Origin: a virus
Virus record (IMG/VR): IMGVR_UViG_3300005663_000028
Coordinates: 62,001-126,000 of that record
Strand: one strand, 5' to 3'
DNA: 64,000 bases
Position 1 is the first letter of the stretch; each line of letters starts with the position of its first letter. The position numbers were made by a program, and so were the translations under genes. This document shows positions 6,971 through 13,149 of this stretch, piece by piece. The notes beneath the pieces are model-generated. The model did no database searches and was not told the origin of the DNA. It saw only the letters and a list, made by a program, of their open reading frames with translations.

Positions 6971-7609
6971 ATGAAAACAACAACAGTTAATATTCGTCGT
7001 AGTGAATATGATGTATATATCGGCCGTGCTGGGCATGGCCACGATGGTATTTTCGGCAATCCATTCAGTGGTATCCGAGACGGTGGACGCGAGAAAGCAA
7101 TTGCGTTATACCGAAAATACTTTTTGGAACGATTAAAAAATGATCAAGAATTTGTTGCACAGGTAGAAAAATTAAAGGGTAAGCGGCTTGGTTGTTTCTG
7201 TAAACCAAAGGCTTGTCATGGGGATGTGATAGTTGAGTATTTGGAGAAACCAATGAAAGTGGTGATATGTGGAGATCGTAATTGGTCGGATGAATCTATT
7301 ATTTGTGAAAGATTACATAAACTTCCTTCCGATACTATCATTATCCAGGGGGAGTGTGACGGTGCAGATACTTTAGCCGGGGATCTTGCTAGGGAAATAG
7401 GACTTGATGTTGTCGGGTTCTATGCCAATTGGACTAGGCACGGTAAGGCTGCTGGGCCAATCAGAAATATTAGGATGTTGAATACGAAACCGTCTTTGGT
7501 AATTGCATTCCATAATGATTTGAGTAAGTCTAAGGGGACTAAGCACATAGTCAATGAAGCAAGGAAACGAGGAATTGAAGTGGAGGTTATTGAAGATAAT
7601 GTTGAATGA
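6971..7609 (+). CDS. DUF4326 fused to a YspA/DUF2493 SLOG-type domain
   Basis: 212 aa from the ATG at 6971 (a longer in-frame TTG/ATG extension at 6932 lacks a good ribosome site). Residues 1-95 fit DUF4326: TTTVNIRRSEYDVYIGR, GIFGNPF, and RLGCFCKPKACHGDVI. Residues about 96-212 fit the SLOG-fold DUF2493/YspA family: VVICGDRNW, IIQGECDGADTLAGDLA and a GPIRNIRML segment. SLOG domains bind nucleotides or nucleotide-derived signals, so a role in NAD/ADP-ribose metabolism or signal handling is possible. The two domains are often neighbours in phages; here they are one protein. Confidence 0.7.
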   Translation: MKTTTVNIRRSEYDVYIGRAGHGHDGIFGNPFSGIRDGGREKAIALYRKYFLERLKNDQEFVAQVEKLKGKRLGCFCKPKACHGDVIVEYLEKPMKVVICGDRNWSDESIICERLHKLPSDTIIIQGECDGADTLAGDLAREIGLDVVGFYANWTRHGKAAGPIRNIRMLNTKPSLVIAFHNDLSKSKGTKHIVNEARKRGIEVEVIEDNVE

Positions 7610-7874
7610 AATAATTGATTTTTTGAACGAAGCCGTAAAGCAAGATAGTGAATCTGTCGACAATGTGTTTCGAAAGATAAGTGTTCCCGCTACTCAAGAA
7701 ATGATTGAACACCCAACTATTGTAGTTACAATGGATGGTAAGTTAAGGTTAATTGGATTAATAAATGGTTTTATGGAGGAGGGTGGTAATCGCCTAGCTA
7801 TGACAATTGATGATGAAACGGGTAAGATCACTGGATTCTGCGCCGTAACATCACAAGAACTGGGATTAGGATAG
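7599..7874 (+). CDS. Unknown 91-aa protein
   Basis: Start set at ATG 7599, overlapping the previous gene by 11 nt; GGAGG lies just upstream. It begins with a helix (EIIDFLNEAVKQD) and continues with beta strands (TIVVTMDGKLRLIGL). No motif recognised. Confidence 0.5.
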   Translation: MLNEIIDFLNEAVKQDSESVDNVFRKISVPATQEMIEHPTIVVTMDGKLRLIGLINGFMEEGGNRLAMTIDDETGKITGFCAVTSQELGLG

Positions 7875-7902
7875 ATCATGGAAAGAAAGGTGGTTGAATA
7901 AG

Positions 7903-8181
7903 ATGTTGGAATGTTGTCTACCCAGTGATCAGATGGTTGAGGTATTGTTCAAGGGCGAAAAAGAAAAAGCTAAATTAGCTATTGCCGCAGCTTTTACAGA
8001 GACCGGAACTCACCTGATATTGATTCTCGCAGACGGTAAACAGCGTACTGTACCAATATCTATTTTTACGGACAATCCGGTTGCAGTGCCAAACTTTAAC
8101 ACTTTAGAGCTTTGTGACTATGGACGTACTGTTAAATTTGGCACATATGAAGCGGCAGTAGATTTTGCTTTGAAATACTGA
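7903..8181 (+). CDS. Unknown 92-aa protein, faint DUF2442-like pattern
   Basis: ATG at 7903 has AAAGGTGG 9 nt upstream; a TTG at 7894 is possible. Residues suggest small alpha/beta folding (LILILADGKQRTVPI, then NFNTLELCDYGRTVKFG), which loosely resembles DUF2442-type proteins. Its stop codon TGA (8179-8181) lies inside the acceptor stem of the tRNA-Pro gene, an overlap of 4 nt. Confidence 0.5.
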   Translation: MLECCLPSDQMVEVLFKGEKEKAKLAIAAAFTETGTHLILILADGKQRTVPISIFTDNPVAVPNFNTLELCDYGRTVKFGTYEAAVDFALKY

Positions 8182-8252
8182 CTGTAGCGTAGTCTGGCCA
8201 ACGCGCCGCGTTTGGGACGCGGAGATCGCAAGTTCGAGTCTTGCCAGTCAGA
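8178..8252 (+). tRNA. tRNA-Pro (anticodon TGG)
   Basis: Perfect cloverleaf: acceptor CTGACTG/CAGTCAG with C1-G72 and A73 as expected of bacterial tRNA-Pro, D stem GCGT/ACGC, anticodon stem CCGCG/CGCGG with loop TTTGGGA, T arm GCAAG-TTCGAGT-CTTGC. CCA is not encoded. Its first bases overlap the stop codon of the upstream gene. Confidence 0.93.
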
Positions 8253-8274
8253 ATCTTGAAGGGGAAAGGGGATT

Positions 8275-8439
8275 ATGAGAAAATTAATTCGTAAATTTGT
8301 TTGCTGGCTAATCGGCTGTAACTACATTTGTCTTCATCGTTTTGTGATCGAACGTGATTACAATCTCAGTTCCACTGTAAGTGGATGGCAATGTATCCGG
8401 TGCGACAATCGTAGACACGAACAGTGGGATGATGTGTGA
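8275..8439 (+). CDS. Small basic Cys/Trp-containing protein (54 aa)
   Basis: ATG at 8275 after GGGGAAAGGGG. Basic N-terminus (RKLIRKFVCWLIG) and a C-terminal WQCIRCDNRRHEQW segment that could form half of a zinc site. The TGA stop overlaps the next ATG (TGATG). Function unknown. Confidence 0.55.
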   Translation: MRKLIRKFVCWLIGCNYICLHRFVIERDYNLSSTVSGWQCIRCDNRRHEQWDDV

Positions 8440-8759
8440 TGAATAAAATACCGAAACTAGGAAAAGACTGTGAACAACACCTGTACTCAGAATACTTTGG
8501 ATGTAGATGTACAAGTAATGAGCACCTTGTGTTGTTCACTCTTGATGCTTATGATCCTCAATATGTTGAGTTTTGCGTATCAGTTAAAATGAATCAATAT
8601 CATGGATTTTTTGCAAAACTCTGGGTTGCAGTGAAATATCTGTTTGGTCGTAAATGTAAGGATGCGGTTGATCATTGGGATACTGTTATGCTGAAAATTG
8701 AAGATGTTGATCGGTTAATTGAAATGCTACAAAAGTATAAAAGGCTATCTGAGGAGTAA
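8439..8759 (+). CDS. Unknown 106-aa protein
   Basis: ATG at 8439 chosen over the GTG immediately before it because of the ATG/TGA overlap. Central region has beta strands (HLVLFTLDAY, YVEFCVSVKMN), and the end is helical (VDRLIEMLQKYKRL). No recognised motif. It shares a transcript with its neighbours. Confidence 0.55.
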   Translation: MNKIPKLGKDCEQHLYSEYFGCRCTSNEHLVLFTLDAYDPQYVEFCVSVKMNQYHGFFAKLWVAVKYLFGRKCKDAVDHWDTVMLKIEDVDRLIEMLQKYKRLSEE

Positions 8760-8761
8760 GT

Positions 8762-9229
8762 ATGTCTTTGACGTCAAGCGACATTCATAAAGTAGTTCAT
8801 GAGCTTAGGTATAGCCAGGGTGGTAATGTTGCGGATAATGTGGAGGCATTTGTGATCAATACTGAAGACTTAAGAGATTTGTTAAGGCAAGATCAATTTT
8901 CTAATCAATTTCCCCTTTGGGGTACGGGTTGTGATCCTGGACAGTTGAAGATTTGTGGAATAAAGATTATAGATAGCCCATACATAGAGAAAGGTGTTGT
9001 TTTTAAGATGTTCAAAAATGACCCATTGTACAGAAATTTCACTGATTTCACACTCCCTCCCGAATGGCCGATAAAATATATACCTTCATCATCACCAACT
9101 GGTTCGGATAAGGATGAAATAGAAAAAATGAAATTGAAAATAAAAATCTTGGAGTTAGAAACTGGACCAGTAGTTAAGGAAAAATCTAAGAAGAAGTATA
9201 GCCAGACACGAAAGATTAAATTAGGTTAA
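8762..9229 (+). CDS. Unknown 155-aa protein
   Basis: Starts 2 nt after the previous stop. Residues 1-105 look globular; from about 115 on it is a charged helix ending in a very basic tail (KEKSKKKYSQTRKIKLG). The TAA stop is directly followed by the first base of the tRNA-Ala gene. Function not recognised. Confidence 0.55.
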   Translation: MSLTSSDIHKVVHELRYSQGGNVADNVEAFVINTEDLRDLLRQDQFSNQFPLWGTGCDPGQLKICGIKIIDSPYIEKGVVFKMFKNDPLYRNFTDFTLPPEWPIKYIPSSSPTGSDKDEIEKMKLKIKILELETGPVVKEKSKKKYSQTRKIKLG

Positions 9230-9302
9230 GGGGGAGTAGCTCAGTTGGGAGAGCGTTGCCCTTGCAAGGCAAAGGCCGCCGGATCGTAGCCGGTCTCCTC
9301 CA
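9230..9302 (+). tRNA. tRNA-Ala (anticodon TGC)
   Basis: Acceptor GGGGGAG/CTCCTCC includes the G3-U70 wobble pair that identifies alanine tRNA. D stem GCTC/GAGC, anticodon stem TTGCC/GGCAA with loop CTTGCAA, T stem GCCGG/CCGGT. The T loop ATCGTAG is unusual (expected TTCGAAT-like). Discriminator A; CCA not encoded. It begins the base after the upstream stop codon. Confidence 0.9.
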
Positions 9303-9322
9303 GTTACTCGAAAGGATAGAAA

Positions 9323-9526
9323 ATGTTATCAACAGAAAGAGGTGTTGCACTACAACATTTGTGTGAGCATCGCATTAACGACGCGGATGAATATGGTGCC
9401 GCATTAGAAATGATTGACTTTATAGCGACAGAAGAAAAACTCACCGACGACCAGAAACTGTTTACAGAAACTCTAATATCTATTGTTGATGAGTATGAGG
9501 AAAAACATTATCCTTATGGAAATTAA
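9323..9526 (+). CDS. Small acidic helical protein (67 aa)
   Basis: ATG at 9323 after GAAAGGATAG. Almost entirely helical and acidic (HRINDADEYGAALEMIDFI, LISIVDEYEEKHY). It may be an inhibitor-like or antitoxin-like protein by shape alone; no family recognised. Confidence 0.5.
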   Translation: MLSTERGVALQHLCEHRINDADEYGAALEMIDFIATEEKLTDDQKLFTETLISIVDEYEEKHYPYGN

Positions 9527-9529
9527 ATT

Positions 9530-9550
9530 GGGTCGATAGCTCAGTAGTGT
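9530..9550 (+). other. tRNA 5'-half remnant
   Basis: GGGTCGATAGCTCAGTA copies the acceptor 5' strand and D arm of a tRNA (compare the tRNA-Ala 300 nt upstream), but no matching D 3' strand, T arm or acceptor 3' strand follows. A TAGTGTATAA at 9544-9553 also resembles the late-promoter motif. Likely a recombination remnant. Confidence 0.35.
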
Positions 9551-9586
9551 ATAAACATATGCACTTACCACAAAATGGTGATATAA

Positions 9587-9769
9587 ATGCACAAAAAAGA
9601 AACTGGAATTCCGTGTTTTGAGTGTGGCAAGCGATCTGGGATAGATTGTCCTGGACGTAGACCAGACGAGGCTACTCGCTGTACTGTGTGTATGGAAGAG
9701 TTTATGGGGCGAATACGTAGAATTTCAGAAAAATATAAAGACTCACTGAAAAGACTAGCTGATTCTTAG
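9587..9769 (+). CDS. Small zinc-binding protein (60 aa)
   Basis: Contains CFECGKRSGIDC and CTVCMEEF, four to five cysteines spaced as a small zinc ribbon (residues 10-36), followed by a basic helix. Only a weak GGTGAT ribosome site. Function unknown. Confidence 0.5.
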   Translation: MHKKETGIPCFECGKRSGIDCPGRRPDEATRCTVCMEEFMGRIRRISEKYKDSLKRLADS

Positions 9770-9779
9770 GAGAAAAAAA

Positions 9780-9851
9780 ATGAATAAACAACAGCAATCA
9801 TCCCAATCGAGTAGTCAGCGGCTCAAGAGCCGTCTGGGGTGGATTGTGTAA
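9780..9851 (+). CDS. Possible very short peptide gene (23 aa)
   Basis: ATG at 9780 follows TTAGGAGAAAAAA, a good ribosome site. The peptide is Gln/Ser-rich then basic. Its only support is the RBS and position between a gene and a terminator. Confidence 0.3.
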   Translation: MNKQQQSSQSSSQRLKSRLGWIV

Positions 9852-9875
9852 ATTCATATATGTGAAAACACACAG

Positions 9876-9910
9876 AACCGGATGGTCCGATAGGGCTGTC
9901 CGGTTTTTTA
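9876..9910 (+). terminator. Rho-independent terminator
   Basis: AACCGGA (9876-9882) pairs perfectly with TCCGGTT (9899-9905), and the second arm runs into a tract of Ts to 9909. It closes the second accessory gene group. Confidence 0.75.
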
Positions 9911-9930
9911 TTTGGAAAGCTTTCCGTTTT

Positions 9931-10002
9931 GGCCCTGTAGTGTAATGGAAACACAATAGTCTTTGAAACTAGAGATTCCTGGTTCGAGCCCAGGCAGGGC
10001 CG
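9931..10002 (+). tRNA. tRNA-Gln (anticodon TTG)
   Basis: Acceptor GGCCCTG/CAGGGCC, D stem GTGT/ACAC, anticodon loop CTTTGAA in stem TAGT/ACTA with one outer mismatch, T arm CCTGG-TTCGAGC-CCAGG. Discriminator G fits glutamine. CCA not encoded. Confidence 0.88.
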
Positions 10003-10013
10003 TTTTTCCTCCT

Positions 10014-10023
10014 TGGTGTATAA
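10014..10023 (+). promoter_or_regulatory. Putative late promoter, TGGTGTATAA
   Basis: Exact copy 1 of the recurrent motif, followed by AACAATAGAGATG. It lies about 84 nt before the 10107 virion-like gene, downstream of tRNA-Gln. No TTGACA-like -35 at the right distance. Confidence 0.6.
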
Positions 10024-10106
10024 AACAATAGAGATGAATCCATTAAGCCTTCAGTACGCGTGTGCTGGAATCTTTGTGGCCTTATTTGTAAAGAGGAGGT
10101 ATAGTT

Positions 10107-10658
10107 ATGGGTTTAGTAACTGACACATGGGGAGCAAATCGAAATCCAAGTCCAAAACCGTTCACAATGTACAAGACCCTTTCGGTTACGGCTGCATCTG
10201 GGTCGGCAAAAACAGACACGCAGAATTTTTTCAGTAAAAATTGTCCGTTTCCTGTGAAAATCACTAGTTTTGAGGTTCAATGCGTTTCTGTTTCTGGTGC
10301 TGGCTTCAGTGGTAGTGGATCAGCTATGACCGTTGCTTTGCAAAGAGATACGAACGTTGATGCATCTCCAACCGCTCCAGTTACGGCAACATTTAGCAAT
10401 ACTATTTGTACTGTAAACTGCTCTGGTATTGCATCAAGCACAGACAAGAGCTTGTTTAAGGCTCCTTCTAATGCTGGAGACCGGGTTGATGTAGGTCTGG
10501 ATCAGACTTACGTAGCGGTTCCGAAGGGTGGTTCCTTGAGGGCAACACTGTCGGCGCAGGCTAATGATGCAATTGGAGTATCAGGCTCTACCCCTGTTGA
10601 GCTTTTAGCTGTAATAGAATGTGTACCAACAGCAACTTGGGACCAGATATACTTCTAA
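10107..10658 (+). CDS. Probable virion protein, unknown family (183 aa)
   Basis: ATG at 10107 after GAGGAGG. Ser/Thr/Ala/Gly-rich beta protein without signal peptide (ITSFEVQCVSVSGAGFSGSG, TAPVTATFSNTICTV). It sits alone between its own putative late promoter (10014) and a strong terminator (10689), typical of an abundant single-gene late transcript such as a decoration or fibre protein. Function inferred only from composition and context. Confidence 0.55.
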   Translation: MGLVTDTWGANRNPSPKPFTMYKTLSVTAASGSAKTDTQNFFSKNCPFPVKITSFEVQCVSVSGAGFSGSGSAMTVALQRDTNVDASPTAPVTATFSNTICTVNCSGIASSTDKSLFKAPSNAGDRVDVGLDQTYVAVPKGGSLRATLSAQANDAIGVSGSTPVELLAVIECVPTATWDQIYF

Positions 10659-10688
10659 TATAGTAACAAAATACATCTTTATTAGACT

Positions 10689-10720
10689 AAGATCGAGGGT
10701 GAAAACTCTCGGTCTTTTTT
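10689..10720 (+). terminator. Rho-independent terminator
   Basis: AAGATCGAG (10689-10697) pairs with CTCGGTCTT (10708-10716) over 9 bp with one T-G pair, then TTTTTT to 10720. Confidence 0.85.
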
Positions 10721-10728
10721 ATTGGCGA

Positions 10729-10738
10729 TGGTGTATAA
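10729..10738 (+). promoter_or_regulatory. Putative late promoter, TGGTGTATAA (tail operon)
   Basis: Exact copy 2, reading TGGTGTATAATATTAATAAGG, placed 8 nt after the terminator and 72 nt before the first gene of the long tail operon. Confidence 0.65.
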
Positions 10739-10810
10739 TATTAATAAGGACAGAATTTAGGTTTAGGACAGACAGTACCACTTACATTTTTGGGACTGGG
10801 AAGGTGTTAT

Positions 10811-11896
10811 ATGAACGTTTCTGAAAAAGAAATGCTGATTGATCAGATAATCTGCAAAGATATTTCAGCAACAATTCTTGATCGCAATGACGCACTTATT
10901 TCGTTTGTACTCCACTCTCCCACCCCCAAAGAACAAGCAAAGGCAGCAACGGTGTATTTGGTTGAATATCAACGAGCCATCATTTCGGGTCTATTCAATG
11001 AGGAGGATACTATAAAAAACATGATCATTCTTGGCGATTGGAGTGAACAAAAAGAAACAGAAATCGCTGGATTATACAAAGACATTCACACTATACGCAG
11101 TGAATTATTAGACCTTATATTTAACACAACCAAATTAGAACGAGCACGCTCCCTTTTGCGTCGTGCTGAAACAGCATTATTGGATCGATTATCACAAAGA
11201 CATACTATACTCAACAATAGTGCAGAGAGCCATGCAATTAATTGTCAACAGAGATATTTGATTAGTTGTATTACGGAAACAGAAGATGGACTATTATTTT
11301 GGGATACTATAAATGACTTTGAAAAATTCGAAGATATCAGCATAGTTACACAGTTATGTGAATTTTTTTTCACGAAGTCCCATCTTTCATCTAAGAAAAT
11401 CAGAGAATTGGCTCGATCTCAAAGATGGAGAATGTATTGGGAGGTAGCCAAAGCCACCAATGATTTGTTTGATGGTTCTGTATCTAGATGGTCTTGGAAT
11501 CAGATAGAATTATCTTATTGGTCCACTATTTATGATTCTGTTTATGAAGCTTATGAACGTCCTTCGAGAGATATTATTGTTGATGACGATTTGTTAGATT
11601 CATGGTTTATAAAACAGGGAGAGAAAAGTAACAATAAAACAACAGTAAACACACCATCGCATTCTGGTAAGTCTGGTGGCCGTAATGAAGAATTTATTAT
11701 GGCCGACAAAGAAGGTGCTAAGCGTGTTTATAATATAAACGATTCTAATTCTCGTGCCAAAATTCAGGCTCGTCAAAAGATATTGAATCGACAGGGTGTT
11801 GTTTCGGATCAAAATATGCCTGACAGTCAAATGGAGCTTAGACAACAAGCGGTGGAAAAGGAACGACAACACATCAAAAGTATTAGTAGTAAATAA
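10811..11896 (+). CDS. Unknown tail-operon protein (361 aa)
   Basis: First gene after the 10729 motif. ATG at 10811 after GGGAAGGTGT. Largely helical with many charged residues. Its C-terminal 100 residues are rich in Ser, Asn and Lys (NTPSHSGKSGGRNEEF, then MADKEGAKRVYN). The position ahead of probable tail-assembly genes and the tape measure suggests tail completion or assembly. No motif recognised. Confidence 0.55.
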   Translation: MNVSEKEMLIDQIICKDISATILDRNDALISFVLHSPTPKEQAKAATVYLVEYQRAIISGLFNEEDTIKNMIILGDWSEQKETEIAGLYKDIHTIRSELLDLIFNTTKLERARSLLRRAETALLDRLSQRHTILNNSAESHAINCQQRYLISCITETEDGLLFWDTINDFEKFEDISIVTQLCEFFFTKSHLSSKKIRELARSQRWRMYWEVAKATNDLFDGSVSRWSWNQIELSYWSTIYDSVYEAYERPSRDIIVDDDLLDSWFIKQGEKSNNKTTVNTPSHSGKSGGRNEEFIMADKEGAKRVYNINDSNSRAKIQARQKILNRQGVVSDQNMPDSQMELRQQAVEKERQHIKSISSK

Positions 11897-11906
11897 GGGG
11901 GTCGTA

Positions 11907-12275
11907 ATGTCTCAAAAAGAAGAAGAGTTAGCGTTGTTACGACAACAAAACAATGAGGTTAAGCGTGGACGCATAGCCAGGGATTCCCGCGACCGTCTAA
12001 AGAAAATAGCACACAAAAAATTTAGAACTTGTTTTATTTCTGCGTTAGTTGAATTTGAGAACACTTTTGGTCTTATTGTTTGGGGTCACAACTTGCCAGA
12101 AGATGGTATTACAATAGAACAAAAAGCAAATCGAGTACTGTGGGAACAGGTTCGAAAAAATATTTTAGACAAAGGAAACACCCAATCGCGTGCATTGGGT
12201 ATGGAAATAGACCTACACAGTGTAGAGTTTGAAGGATATAGGATAGAATTTGGAGGAATAAGAGATGAGCAGTAA
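11907..12275 (+). CDS. Unknown 122-aa protein of the tail operon
   Basis: ATG at 11907 after AAGGGGGTCGT. Basic N-terminal helix (EVKRGRIARDSRDRLKKIAHKKF) then a mixed alpha/beta region. It overlaps the next gene by 11 nt. In tailed phages, small proteins directly before the tape measure are often tail assembly chaperones; this one and the next occupy that place. Confidence 0.55.
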   Translation: MSQKEEELALLRQQNNEVKRGRIARDSRDRLKKIAHKKFRTCFISALVEFENTFGLIVWGHNLPEDGITIEQKANRVLWEQVRKNILDKGNTQSRALGMEIDLHSVEFEGYRIEFGGIRDEQ

Positions 12276-13137
12276 AAGTGAAAAAACAATCATCAATACT
12301 GTTGATGAAGATGGCAAAAAATTACACCTTACTATTAAAATGCCAGGACATAAGGTGTTGCAAGAAGCACAAATGGTTTACAATGTTGAGTTAACATCTC
12401 TTATCAAACAAAGTGTTTCTGGAAACAAACAACTTTTCTCCAAACAACAACTAGAAAGACATCTTAACGAACTTGGCGTGTGGACGGAGGTTGATGCAAA
12501 GAGGTTTCTTCAATTACAGATAGAATTACGAGAATCGGAACTTAAGTTAAAGCAGGGTGGTATTCCTGTCTCTGAAGCAAAAATCATTGCTTTGACGATG
12601 AAAGCTAAAAGGGCGGTTCTACTAGTTCTCTATGGTCAGCGATCTCAATTTGATGCTATTACAATGGAAGCCATTGCTGATAATCATAAATTCAAGTTCT
12701 TACTTACTAAATGCATTGTTGTCGAAGAAACCAATGTCCCACTCTTTACAAGTATCAACGATTATGAAACAAAACAGAATGAAAAATCTGCTATTGATGC
12801 CGCTACAACCCTTGCTGGGTTAATATATGGATACGACGAAAACACTGAAGCTAAGCTTGTTGAAAATCAGTGGTTAGAGCAATTTGAATTTGCCGACAAC
12901 AAGGGTAGACTCGTAGATGATAATAAACGTCTTATCGATTCAGAGGGCAAACTCATTAATGAGGATGGTCGTTTTGTCGATGAGAAGGGAAGTTTAGTTG
13001 ATAATATAGGTAGACCAATAGATGAAGATGGTAATTTTGTAGTCAAGAAAACCAAGCCGTTTACAGATGATAATGGTAATCCAATAACCAAGACTACTAA
13101 AAAGCGAAAAAGCGTGAAGAGTAAGGTTAAGAAATAG
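12265..13137 (+). CDS. Candidate tail assembly protein with tandem heptapeptide repeats (290 aa)
   Basis: Residues 1-205 are mainly helical. Residues 211-259 consist of seven perfect tandem 7-residue units of the form D-x-x-G-x-L/F-V/I (examples DNKGRLV, DSEGKLI, NEDGRFV). The tail is basic (KRKSVKSKVKK). The gene lies 12 nt before the tape measure, the usual place of tail assembly chaperones, so a chaperone role is inferred. D-x-x-G repeats could bind calcium or form a beta-turn solenoid. Confidence 0.5.
   Translation: MSSKSEKTIINTVDEDGKKLHLTIKMPGHKVLQEAQMVYNVELTSLIKQSVSGNKQLFSKQQLERHLNELGVWTEVDAKRFLQLQIELRESELKLKQGGIPVSEAKIIALTMKAKRAVLLVLYGQRSQFDAITMEAIADNHKFKFLLTKCIVVEETNVPLFTSINDYETKQNEKSAIDAATTLAGLIYGYDENTEAKLVENQWLEQFEFADNKGRLVDDNKRLIDSEGKLINEDGRFVDEKGSLVDNIGRPIDEDGNFVVKKTKPFTDDNGNPITKTTKKRKSVKSKVKK
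12895..13041 (+). repeat. Seven in-frame 21-nt repeats coding for heptapeptides
   Basis: Seven consecutive 21-nt units with diverged DNA but conserved protein pattern (D, G and a final V/I). The divergence at codon level shows the protein repeat is under selection rather than a fresh DNA expansion. Confidence 0.7.
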
Positions 13138-13149
13138 AAGGTGGTTTGA

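Noticed and set aside
7894-7902. TTG start at 7894 for the 92-aa protein
   Set aside because: The ATG at 7903 has better spacing from AAAGGTGG.
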